From Ancrocorticia sp047501485 (lineage in GTDB: Bacteria; Actinomycetota; Actinomycetes; Actinomycetales; Actinomycetaceae), in the NCBI GenBank assembly GCA_047501485.1, contig JAZDRN010000006.1, forward strand, positions 74,357 to 138,356: a stretch of DNA of 64,000 bases. The letters run 5' to 3'. Below, piece by piece: positions 25,243 through 33,780 of this stretch; positions within the stretch are counted from its first letter, which is position 1; every line of letters starts with the position of its first letter. The notes under the pieces are model-generated. The model searched no databases and was not told where the DNA came from. It saw only the letters and a list, made by a program, of their open reading frames with translations. A program made the position numbers and the translations under genes.

Positions 25243-27168
25243 ATGGTCGCCTCCATCACCACGCAAGGCACCGGCCCGAAGAATAACACCGCTCGCCACG
25301 TAGCAGCCCTGCGCCGCTGGCTCCGCAGCAGCTGGACGGTTCCAGCCCTCTCCGGCGGGCTTATCATCTCCTCGTGGCTGACCCCGCTACCAACGGTAAG
25401 CAACCTGCTGATGATCACCGCAGCCGCCGTTGCCGGCACCCCAGTGATAATAAAAGCCGTACGCGCGCTGCGAGCGGGCGCCGTCGGGATCGATCTGCTC
25501 GTCAGCGTTGCCGTAATCGGTGCGATCGTGATCGCCGAATACTGGGAGGCCGCCGCCGTCACCTTCCTCTTCTCGGTTGGGCACGCCCTGGAAACCGCAA
25601 CACTGGCACGCACTCGCGCCGCCCTCTCCGATCTCATCTCGGTGGCACCAGACACCGCGGTCATTGTCCGCGATGGCCGCCACACCGAGGTTCCGGTCCA
25701 CGAGGTTCGGGTCGACGACGTCGTCGTGGTCAAGAACGGTGCCAAGGTTCCCGTCGACGGCGTCGTCGTCGCAGGGACAGCAAGCATGGATGAATCCTCG
25801 ATCACGGGCGAATCCATACCGGTGGAAAAGACGGAATCCGATCAGGTGTACGCGGGCACAATATCGCTCGGAGGGCTGATCCAGGTGCGCACCACCGGCG
25901 CAGGATCCGACACAACTCTCGCGAGGGTGATACGCCGGGTTGAAGAGGCGCAGGATGCGAAAGCTCCCACCGCGCGATTCATGGACCGTTTCGCGGCCTG
26001 GTATACACCCGCGATCATCTTGGGAGCCCTCGTGGCGGGCCTGCTCACAAGCGATGTAGAGCTGGCGCTGACACTGCTCGTCATCGGTTGCCCGGGCGCC
26101 TTGGTCATCTCCATACCGGTTTCCATCGTGGCGGGCGTTGGACGTGCGGCACGCGACGGCATCCTCATCAAGGGTGGGGAATTTCTGGAGACCACCGCGC
26201 GGATCGACACCGTGGCCCTGGACAAGACGGGCACGTTGACGGCGGGGAGGCCGGAACTGACCCGAGTTCTCCCGCTGCGGGAGGATGTGACGGAACGCGA
26301 TATCGTGCGGTGGGCTGCTCTGGCGGAAATTGGTTCCGAGCACCCGCTCGCTCGGCCGATTCTCGAGGCTGCCGAACGGGAAGGCGTCTCGCCGCGTCGT
26401 ATTGCCGAGCACACCTCGTCCATCCCCGGCAAAGGCATAGCAGCTACCGAAAGTGGCCGTCGGATTCTCGTGGGAAATTCCGGAATGATGCGGGACTTCG
26501 GCGTCTCGCTTGAGGACAAAACGCTTGGAGGCGCCGAAACGGCGATGCAGAAAGTAAGCGAAGAGGGACAAACCGGCATATTCGTGGCCCTGGACGGTAA
26601 CATCATCGGGATCGTGGCGGTGGCGGACCGTGTTCGGCCGGGAGCGGCAGAGATGGTGCGGGTATTGCACGATACCGGAGTGAGCAGGGTCGTCATGCTC
26701 ACCGGCGATGCCGAGCCGGTGGCGCACGCTGTGGCCAGGCAGACGGGTATCGACGAAGTGCATGCGGGACTGCTGCCCGAGGGCAAACTTGAGGGGATCA
26801 CTCGCCTGCAGGAAGCCAACCACACGGTGGCCATGGTGGGCGACGGCGTCAACGACGCACCAGCTCTCGCCACGGCTGATATCGGGGTAGCCATGGGTGC
26901 GCAAGGGTCGGCCGTGGCGGTGGAGACGGCAGACATCGCGCTCATGGGCGATCGCCTCTCGCGGCTTCCCGAGGCCATACATCTGGCCAAACGCACGGTG
27001 AGAAATCTTCACCAGAACATCATGCTCGCGGTGCTGACCGTCATCTTTCTGCTGATCGGCGTACTAGCCGGAGGTGTGACGATGGCGATCGGCATGCTGG
27101 TACACGAGGCTTCCGTATTGGTAGTGGTTCTCAATGCCATGCGGCTGCTGCGAAAGCGGAGGGGCTGA
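25243..27168 (+). CDS. Heavy-metal P-type ATPase with CPG motif
   Basis: 641 residues, without its own HMA domain. P1B hallmarks are TGES at 188-191, the phosphorylation site DKTGT at 327-331, SSEHP-type HP motif (GSEHPLARP), and MVGDGVNDAPAL. The sixth-helix metal motif is C283-P-G (VIGCPGALVISIP) instead of CPC, CPH or SPC. Such CPG pumps occur in some Gram-positive bacteria, and their metal is not settled. With the separately encoded HMA protein and the Crp/Fnr regulator it forms a three-gene unit. The ATG follows GGGAGACGAG. Confidence 0.9.
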   Translation: MVASITTQGTGPKNNTARHVAALRRWLRSSWTVPALSGGLIISSWLTPLPTVSNLLMITAAAVAGTPVIIKAVRALRAGAVGIDLLVSVAVIGAIVIAEYWEAAAVTFLFSVGHALETATLARTRAALSDLISVAPDTAVIVRDGRHTEVPVHEVRVDDVVVVKNGAKVPVDGVVVAGTASMDESSITGESIPVEKTESDQVYAGTISLGGLIQVRTTGAGSDTTLARVIRRVEEAQDAKAPTARFMDRFAAWYTPAIILGALVAGLLTSDVELALTLLVIGCPGALVISIPVSIVAGVGRAARDGILIKGGEFLETTARIDTVALDKTGTLTAGRPELTRVLPLREDVTERDIVRWAALAEIGSEHPLARPILEAAEREGVSPRRIAEHTSSIPGKGIAATESGRRILVGNSGMMRDFGVSLEDKTLGGAETAMQKVSEEGQTGIFVALDGNIIGIVAVADRVRPGAAEMVRVLHDTGVSRVVMLTGDAEPVAHAVARQTGIDEVHAGLLPEGKLEGITRLQEANHTVAMVGDGVNDAPALATADIGVAMGAQGSAVAVETADIALMGDRLSRLPEAIHLAKRTVRNLHQNIMLAVLTVIFLLIGVLAGGVTMAIGMLVHEASVLVVVLNAMRLLRKRRG

Positions 27169-27337
27169 TGGGGCGGTCTTCTCCTCTCCGCTTGCCGACG
27201 TGGCGGGTCAGCACGGGGGCTCCTGTGGGGCGGTGTCGAGCACCCGCGTCGAAATAGCGTACCCGCGAAGGTGCTTAGGTAGGAAGTACCTATGGACCCA
27301 TTCGCTGCGCACCAGACGCAGGGAGCAGACTGAGCTC

Positions 27338-28375
27338 ATGAAGAACTCCTCATCGAGAATCCTGGAAGCCCTGCCCGGACTCAGTGTTGCCGCAGCTATC
27401 GCGGCTGTCGCAACCCTGATCGGGCACCAGTTTCCCATTCTGGGTTCGGCGATGCCGGCGATCGTCATCGGTGTGGCCTTCGCGATCCTTGGTAGGAAAC
27501 CCGAGTCGCTGACCCCAGGGCTGAGGTTCGCCAGCAAGATGGTGCTGCAGATCGCCGTCGTCATTCTGGGCACGCAACTCTCGTTGCGGCAGGTGGCCGA
27601 GGTCGGTGCCGAATCATTCCCCATCATGATCTCGACACTGACGGTCTGCCTGCTAGCCGCATGGCTGCTGGGGAAGGCCATGAGAATCGACAGCGATCTC
27701 AATGTCCTGATCGGCGTTGGTACCGCGATCTGCGGTGCCTCGGCCATCGCCGCGGTTTCGCCGGTGGTCAAGGCGCGCAACGAGGCCATCGCCTATGCCG
27801 TCTCGACCATCTTCCTGTTCAACGTGATGGCCGTCGTCATCTTCCCGCCGCTGGGGCGTCTCCTTGGACTGACGCAGCATGAGTTCGGCCTCTTCGCCGG
27901 CACGGCCGTCAATGACACCTCTTCCGTGGTGGCGACAGCCGGGATCTACGGATCGGCGGCGCTGGGTTTCGCAGTAGTCGTCAAATTGGTGCGCACGCTC
28001 ATGATCATCCCCATCTCGCTCGGCCTCGCGGTGATGGAGGCGAGGAAAGAGGCCGACCGCGAAGGTGAGACTGCAGATTCAGCAGGAGGCCGGGCGGGTA
28101 TCTCTGTGGCCGGCGCCCTGAAGCTCATCCCCTGGTTCCTCATCGGGTTCCTGCTGGCATCGGTGCTCCGCTCGGTCGGCGTCGTTCCCGATGCCGCGCA
28201 GGCTCCCCTGGCCTCGGTCGCCATGTTTTTCATTGCGACAGCAATGGCGGCCATCGGGCTATCCACCGACGTGGCAGGATTCCGCAAGGCTGGAATCCGA
28301 CCGCTACTGCTCGGCGGTCTGCTCTGGATCATCGTGACGGCAACCGCCCTCGGTGCCATTTTCTTGATGCGGTGA
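27338..28375 (+). CDS. YeiH/UPF0324-family membrane protein (putative sulfate-type exporter)
   Basis: 345 residues and ten or so helices. The conserved core reads KMVLQIAVVILGTQLSLRQV, IGVGTAICGASAIAAVSPVV and AGTAVNDTSSVVATAGIYG, which define the YeiH (Cons_hypoth698) family. Members are annotated as putative sulfate or sulfonate exporters, with weak experimental support. It starts 169 bases after the ATPase and has its own leader, so co-transcription is uncertain. Confidence 0.88.
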   Translation: MKNSSSRILEALPGLSVAAAIAAVATLIGHQFPILGSAMPAIVIGVAFAILGRKPESLTPGLRFASKMVLQIAVVILGTQLSLRQVAEVGAESFPIMISTLTVCLLAAWLLGKAMRIDSDLNVLIGVGTAICGASAIAAVSPVVKARNEAIAYAVSTIFLFNVMAVVIFPPLGRLLGLTQHEFGLFAGTAVNDTSSVVATAGIYGSAALGFAVVVKLVRTLMIIPISLGLAVMEARKEADREGETADSAGGRAGISVAGALKLIPWFLIGFLLASVLRSVGVVPDAAQAPLASVAMFFIATAMAAIGLSTDVAGFRKAGIRPLLLGGLLWIIVTATALGAIFLMR

Positions 28376-28448
28376 CGGGTTTCTCTGACGGCGATAACCG
28401 GGCATCCCCTCCGCATCCTCACCCACAGCCGTGCACCGCTGGTAACGT

Positions 28449-28524
28449 GTGCATATAACCGGTAAATCGGCCACTTTGCAAGGATTTTGACCGTGTCTTC
28501 CCATATAGGGAACAATATGCGCAC
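28449..28524. repeat. Dispersed intergenic repeat, copy 2
   Basis: Begins GTGCATATAACCGGTAAATC and ends AATATGCGCAC. 76 bases. It shares its left half with copies 1, 3 and 4 and its right end with copy 3 (ATATG(C/T)GCAC). Confidence 0.7.
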
Positions 28525-28568
28525 CTGCAACTCACACGATCTTCACATGAGACCCACCCCTGGTGTAG

Positions 28569-28583
28569 TACCCAAACGGGGTA
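28569..28583. promoter_or_regulatory. Candidate copper-responsive (CsoR-type) operator
   Basis: TACCC-AAACG-GGGTA lies just 12 bases before the ATG of the copper ATPase gene. G-tract/C-tract inverted repeats flanked by TA are the form of CsoR operators in Actinobacteria. No csoR gene is in this window. Confidence 0.45.
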
Positions 28584-28595
28584 TAGGGTAGGAGC

Positions 28596-30779
28596 ATGAC
28601 TATGAGCAGAGATCATCAGCACATGGATCACACAGACGCCTCTGAACACAACCCCGAGCACGGGGCTCACGCCGGGAGCAGCCACACGCCGCGCGGCGAA
28701 GACGCAGCTCACACAAAGCACTCTCACCACACGGAGCACTCGGGCCACGGCGAAGACGCAGCACACGCAGCACATTCCGGCCACGGTGGCATGAGCCATT
28801 CCGGTCACGGCGGGCACGGCGATCACGTGGCCCAGTTCCGCAGACTGTTCTGGATCATGCTGGTACTGGCGATACCGGTGGTCGCTTTCAACACCATGTT
28901 CGCGGACCTCATCGGCTACCAGCTGCCGGACGCCGCCTGGGTCGCCTGGGTCTCCCCGATTCTCGGTACCGTCATGTACGTGTGGGGTGGCCGCCCCTTC
29001 CTCAGCGGAGCCGTGGACGAACTCAAACAGCGCCAACCCGGCATGATGCTGCTGATCGCGCTGGCGATCACGGTGGCCTTCCTGGCCTCGTGGGGGTCCA
29101 GCCTGCACCTGCTCGGCCACGAGCTCGATTTCTGGTGGGAGCTGGCGCTCCTTGTGGTGATCATGCTTCTCGGCCACTGGCTGGAGATGCGTTCGCTGGC
29201 GCAGACCAGCTCCGCCCTGGACTCACTCGCCGCCCTTCTGCCAGATGAGGCCGAGAAGGTCGATGCCGACGGCAACGTCACCACCGTCTCCCCTACCAAC
29301 CTGGAGGTCGGCGACATCGTCATCGTCCGCCCCGGAGCCTCCGTGCCCGCCGACGGCAAGATCGTTGACGGAGCGGCGAGCATGGACGAATCCATGATCA
29401 CCGGGGAGTCGAAGACTGTCTCTCGCGAGACCGGCGAACAGGTGGTCGCCGGTACCATCGCCACCGATTCGGGCCTGCGTGTGGAGGTCACGGCCACCGG
29501 CGAGGGAACGGCGTTGGCCGGTATCCAGAAACTCGTCTCCGACGCCCAATCCTCCTCCTCTCGCGCGCAACGCATCGCCGATACGGCCGCCGGCTGGCTC
29601 TTCTGGTTCGCACTCGGAGCGGCGGTCATCACCGCCATCGTGTGGTCCCTGGCCGGCAGGCCCGATGACGCCGTGACTCGCGCCATCACCGTCTTGGTCA
29701 TCGCCTGCCCGCACGCTCTGGGTCTGGCCATTCCGCTGGTGGTCTCGATCGCCACTGAACGGGCCGCGAAGGCCGGCGTCCTCATCAAAGACCGCCTCGC
29801 CCTGGAATCCATGCGCACGGTTACGTCTATCCTCTTCGACAAGACCGGCACGCTGACCAAGGGCGAGCCGACCGTCACCGCCATCGAGCCCGTCGCGAAT
29901 CTTGGCGAGGACGAGGTCCTCGCACTCGCCGCCGCCGCGGAGTCCGATAGCGAGCATCCCTTGGCCCGGGCGATCGTCGGTGCGGCGAACGAGCGAGGAC
30001 TTGACGTTCCAAGCGCCTCCGATTTCTCCTCCTCCCCCGCGGTTGGTGTCAAGGCAACCGCGGAAGGTGCCGTCATCGAAGTGGGCGGTCCGAGCCTGGT
30101 GTCCGAACACGACGCTCAGGAACTCGATATCACCACCGAATGGAAGAAGCAGGGGGCCATCATTCTCCACGTCTTCCGCGACGGCGAAACAATCGGCGCG
30201 CTCCGCCTGGCTGACGAAATCCGGCCCGAGTCCCAGAAAGCCGTCGATTCCCTTCATGCGAAGGGCATCGAGGTCGTCATGATCACCGGGGATGCCCAGG
30301 CGGTCGCGGACACCGTTGCCGAACAGTTGGGCATCGATCGCGTCTTCGCCGGTGTCCGCCCTGAGGACAAGGCTGCCAAGGTCGCCGAGCTTCAGCACGA
30401 GGGCAAGAAGGTGGCCATGGTGGGCGATGGAGTCAACGACGCGCCGGCTTTGGCCCAGGCGGACGTCGGCATCGCCATCGGTGCAGGCACCGACGTGGCG
30501 ATCGGCTCGGCCGGGGTCATTCTGGCTTCCTCGGATCCGCGTGCGGTGCTATCCGTCATCAAGCTGTCTGAGGCCACGTTCCGCAAGATGAAGCAGAACC
30601 TGTGGTGGGCAGCCGGATATAACCTCATCTCTGTACCCTTGGCGGCGGGAGTACTGGCACCCATCGGCTTCGTCCTGCCTATGAGTATCGGCGCCATCCT
30701 GATGTCAGCTTCCACTGTCGTAGTGGCGCTCAACGCCCAGCTGCTGCGTCGGCTCGATCTGCGCCCAGATGCGGAGTGA
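28596..30779 (+). CDS. copB: Copper-exporting P-type ATPase, CopB type
   Basis: 727 residues. Residues 1-78 are extremely His-rich (more than 20 histidines, with Met) in place of an HMA domain, as in CopB pumps. The sixth-helix motif is C371-P-H (VIACPHALGLAIP), the P1B-3 signature. TGES lies near 269-272, DKTGT at 415-419, SEHPLAR and MVGDGVNDAPAL follow. It exports Cu(I)/Cu(II). GGTAGGAG precedes the ATG; a second ATG two codons later is also possible. Confidence 0.93.
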   Translation: MTMSRDHQHMDHTDASEHNPEHGAHAGSSHTPRGEDAAHTKHSHHTEHSGHGEDAAHAAHSGHGGMSHSGHGGHGDHVAQFRRLFWIMLVLAIPVVAFNTMFADLIGYQLPDAAWVAWVSPILGTVMYVWGGRPFLSGAVDELKQRQPGMMLLIALAITVAFLASWGSSLHLLGHELDFWWELALLVVIMLLGHWLEMRSLAQTSSALDSLAALLPDEAEKVDADGNVTTVSPTNLEVGDIVIVRPGASVPADGKIVDGAASMDESMITGESKTVSRETGEQVVAGTIATDSGLRVEVTATGEGTALAGIQKLVSDAQSSSSRAQRIADTAAGWLFWFALGAAVITAIVWSLAGRPDDAVTRAITVLVIACPHALGLAIPLVVSIATERAAKAGVLIKDRLALESMRTVTSILFDKTGTLTKGEPTVTAIEPVANLGEDEVLALAAAAESDSEHPLARAIVGAANERGLDVPSASDFSSSPAVGVKATAEGAVIEVGGPSLVSEHDAQELDITTEWKKQGAIILHVFRDGETIGALRLADEIRPESQKAVDSLHAKGIEVVMITGDAQAVADTVAEQLGIDRVFAGVRPEDKAAKVAELQHEGKKVAMVGDGVNDAPALAQADVGIAIGAGTDVAIGSAGVILASSDPRAVLSVIKLSEATFRKMKQNLWWAAGYNLISVPLAAGVLAPIGFVLPMSIGAILMSASTVVVALNAQLLRRLDLRPDAE

Positions 30780-30812
30780 ACGCAGTCGGCAGCGGCGCAA
30801 CTTCCATAACCT

Positions 30813-30886
30813 GTGCACAAAACCGGTAAATCGGCCGTTTCCGCGCATTTTCGGCCTCATCGGCCCACATGGGGAAATATGTGCAC
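30813..30886. repeat. Dispersed intergenic repeat, copy 3
   Basis: Begins GTGCACAAAACCGGTAAATC and ends AAATATGTGCAC. 74 bases, between the end of copB and the end of the converging regulator gene. Confidence 0.7.
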
Positions 30887-30940
30887 GCACCTGCCGATGA
30901 GCACAGCGCGGTAGTCGGGCGGCGCGGCACAGAGCCAGAA

Positions 30941-32044
30941 CTACTCGGCCTCTATGGCTTGCTGCTGTTCTGCGGCCAGATCGGTGAAATCCAGCTCCGC
31001 CAGGACACTTCGCATCTCCGGTCGACTTGGCGAAGCAGCGAGAACCGCACCGGCCACCGCATCGCGCGCCTTGGAGGTGATCGGACGCGTCGTGAGGCCC
31101 GCCAGGTCTAGGGGGATTACGGAGCGTGTGGTGTGCCAGACGCCGACATCCACGAGGTCACGCAGTACCGAAGCGGGGACGGATGGGAAGGGCACGTCGA
31201 TGAGTTCGATGTCCGGTCCATCCCCGAATTCACCCAGTGTCAGTGCCATGTGGTCAGGAGAATCTCGGTCGATCGCCACGCGCAGGGGCAGGGCGGGTTC
31301 GCTGCCAGTCCGACTCACCACGACCAGGCGGCCCGGCCCGTAGTACGTGCCGGGCTCCAGGCGCCTCGTCGCAAGGGAAAGCCGCTGATCGGCGCGGTCG
31401 GCCTCGTAGGCCTCATCAGTCCCGGCGGCGTTTCCCTCGCCGGACCCCACCGACGCCGCTGCTTGCCCCACGGCCGACCCCAGCGCCGAACCCGCGGCCG
31501 ACCCCGCCACCTGCGCGGGCACGTCCTCCGCTTCCTTCTCCTCCCCCAATCGTTCGAGGAGGGAATCGAAGGTGCCCGAGGAGACCACGACGAGATCGTG
31601 GTCTCCTCGGCAGACAGACTCGAACCGCAAGGCTCCACCACGCAGGTGCTGGACCGTGTGCGGGATGCCCAATCGGCTCAGTTCCACGGCCAACCGGTTG
31701 TCGAGGACCTCGATCTCAATGGGCCCGCTGGGCGGGAGCAGCAATTTGACGGTTTCGAGCCCGGCAGCCTGCCAGCACTGACCGACGTCGATACTGTCGA
31801 TCACGCGCCCGAGATGCCCCCTCGAGGTGACCTCCAGGGCACCACGATCGCGCAGCACGTCGAGGGCACGTTGCAGCGTCCCCGCTCCCAGGCCCATCGT
31901 CTCGTGATAGGTGGCGTTCGTCGGGAGGGTGCGGCCCACGCCCTGGGACAGCGCGTCGCGAACGATCGCGCGCACTGCCCCATGGAGGCCCCGCCCCAAT
32001 CCGGCGATTCCTGCCGATGTACGGGACGAGCGTGCTGAGTTCAT
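30941..32044 (-). CDS. YhfZ-family GntR-like transcriptional regulator
   Basis: 367 residues. An N-terminal winged helix (TNATYHETMGLGAGTLQRALDV, then GALEVTSRGHLGRVI) is followed by a substrate-binding-protein-like C-terminal domain, as in YhfZ. A low-complexity Ala/Gly/Ser insertion near residues 185-215 (AGSAAGSALGSAVGQAA) is unusual. YhfZ proteins regulate neighbouring metabolic genes. Here the gene is the last or next-to-last of a leftward polyol-phosphate operon, so its ligand is probably a phosphorylated polyol. The ATG at 32044 follows GAAAGTG; an ATG two codons earlier is possible. Confidence 0.8.
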   Translation of the reverse strand: MNSARSSRTSAGIAGLGRGLHGAVRAIVRDALSQGVGRTLPTNATYHETMGLGAGTLQRALDVLRDRGALEVTSRGHLGRVIDSIDVGQCWQAAGLETVKLLLPPSGPIEIEVLDNRLAVELSRLGIPHTVQHLRGGALRFESVCRGDHDLVVVSSGTFDSLLERLGEEKEAEDVPAQVAGSAAGSALGSAVGQAAASVGSGEGNAAGTDEAYEADRADQRLSLATRRLEPGTYYGPGRLVVVSRTGSEPALPLRVAIDRDSPDHMALTLGEFGDGPDIELIDVPFPSVPASVLRDLVDVGVWHTTRSVIPLDLAGLTTRPITSKARDAVAGAVLAASPSRPEMRSVLAELDFTDLAAEQQQAIEAE

Positions 32045-32151
32045 GAACAATCACTTTCAACCGGTGCGCAAAGTCTGGCTCCAGTGATCTTATCCAAGAC
32101 GCGGGCCGTACGAGGCCATGGGCTCCTAACTCACATGGGCCCTGGCCCTCC

Positions 32152-33717
32152 TTAACTCACATATGTCGATTGAAAGGCGCTGAGCTTCGAATAGACACCG
32201 GCCGCGGAGAGTGCCTTGTAGCTCTCCTGGAAGATCTCGAAAGCATCGTCGTACAGCGCACCCTTGGAGGTGTCCGGCTCGAACGTGCTCTTCACGCGGA
32301 CCATCGCGTCGATGGCCTCGTCCATGGTCGCGAAGACCCCGGCCCCCACGGCACCCAGCATGGCGGCGCCGAGCACCGCGCACTCCCCCTCCTCGAGGGA
32401 GACGGTGGGCCGGCCGTAGATGTCCGTCTGGATCTGACACCACAGGGCGCTCTTGGTCGCCCCACCCGAGAGCCGAACCTCCTCGAGGTCCACGCCCATC
32501 TCGGTGAACTTGCTGAGGATGTCGCGGGTCTCCAGGGAGACCCCCTCCATCACCGAGCGTGCCATGGCGGCCGTGTCGTGTGCGAAGGTCAGCCCGATGA
32601 AAGTGCCCCGCGCATAGCTGTCGAAGTTGGGCGCCACCGAGCCCGCCAGGTATGGCAGGTACAGGAGGCCACCGGCACCGGCCGGCGTCGAGGACACCAT
32701 GGAGTCCAGCACCTAATAGGCATTCGATCCCCCGAGGCTTTCCACTTCCTTCCCCACATATCCGATGGTGTCGCGGAACCAGCGATACGAGCTGGCCGCG
32801 GCGGCCTGCAATCCCTCGGAGATCCATTTGCGCTCGCCGGCCGCGGCAGACGCGGAACAGGAGATGCGCTGGTTGGGATCGTAACGGGGAGCATCCAGGT
32901 GGGCGATGCTGACGCCCGCGGTCCCCAACGTCACCTCCGCGAGGCCTTCCCTGATCACACCGGCACCGATGGCCGCGCACTGCTGGTCGCCGCCCCCGGT
33001 GCACAGGGGCGTTCCCTCCCGCAGGCCCGTGCGGTGTGCGGCGTTGGCATCGATGGTGCCGACCTGGACTCCCGAGGGGACCAGTGTGGGGAGCTTATCC
33101 CGCGAGATATCGAAGGCCTCCAGCAGATCGTCGTCCCAGTCGAAGGTCTCGATGTTCATCAGGCCGAAGACGGAGCCGTTGGAGAAATCCTGGAACCAGC
33201 CATCGTGGGCGCCCAGCTCACGCAGGAAATACTCCTGGGTGGTGACGATGACATCGGTGGCCGCGTATACCTCGGGCTCGTTCTCCTGCACCCAGCGTAT
33301 GGCGGGTGCGGCCCACACCGTGCTCGGCGGCATACCCGTCGTCGAGTAGTAGCGGTCCCAGCCGATCGTCTCCTTGATCCAATCGACCTGTTCCTCGCAG
33401 CGCACGTCCTGCCACGAGATGCCCATGCCGTTGCGCAGGACCTTGCCCTGCGTGTCCACATACAGGTGCAGCGCCCGCTGGGTCGACATCCCGAGCGAGA
33501 GGATATCCTCCGGGTCCACCCCGGAGGTCTGCATCAGGCGTTGCAACACCTCGTCATTCGCCCGCGAGAGCATCGTGACGTCCTGATCCACCCAGCCCGG
33601 GCGCGGGTAGCTGCATTCGTATTCGCTGTACGCTTCGGCGATGATACGTCCAGTCAGATCGTAGATCTTCGCCTTGACCCCGGTGGTTCCGGTGTCGATT
33701 CCGATGACATATTTCAT
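32152..33717 (-). CDS. FGGY-family carbohydrate kinase, interrupted by an amber codon
   Basis: From ATG 33717 (AAGGAG 7 bases upstream) the frame gives GIDTGTTGVKAKIYD, the FGGY ATP/substrate loop, and SYPRPGWVDQD. A TAG stands at 32715-32713 as codon 335. The same frame then continues without loss: VLDSMVSSTPAGAGG, LYLPYLAGS, ARGTFIGLTF and RLSGGATKSALWCQI, normal C-terminal FGGY sequence, ending at 32152. Removing the stop gives 520 residues plus the amber position, the length of its paralogue at 42678. A GTG follows the TAG directly, so restart as a 186-residue fragment is possible. Either a recent nonsense mutation or a split/read-through gene. Confidence 0.8.
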
Positions 33718-33742
33718 GTGGAGCTCCTTTGCCCTGATTCTT

Positions 33743-33780
33743 GCCCTATTTGGTGTTGATGGCCCTATTTGGTGTTGATG
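33743..33780. repeat. 19-bp tandem duplication at a gene end
   Basis: GCCCTATTTGGTGTTGATG occurs twice in direct tandem. The duplication covers the last codons and stop of the leftward dehydrogenase gene, so the SINTK-stop end is duplicated into the spacer before the kinase gene. Confidence 0.85.

Noticed and set aside
25387..27012. 541-codon minus-strand open frame
   Set aside because: Antisense shadow of the P-type ATPase gene.
32713..32715. Amber codon as a pyrrolysine site
   Set aside because: No pyl genes are visible, FGGY kinases do not use pyrrolysine, and the codon is a single-base change from CAG.
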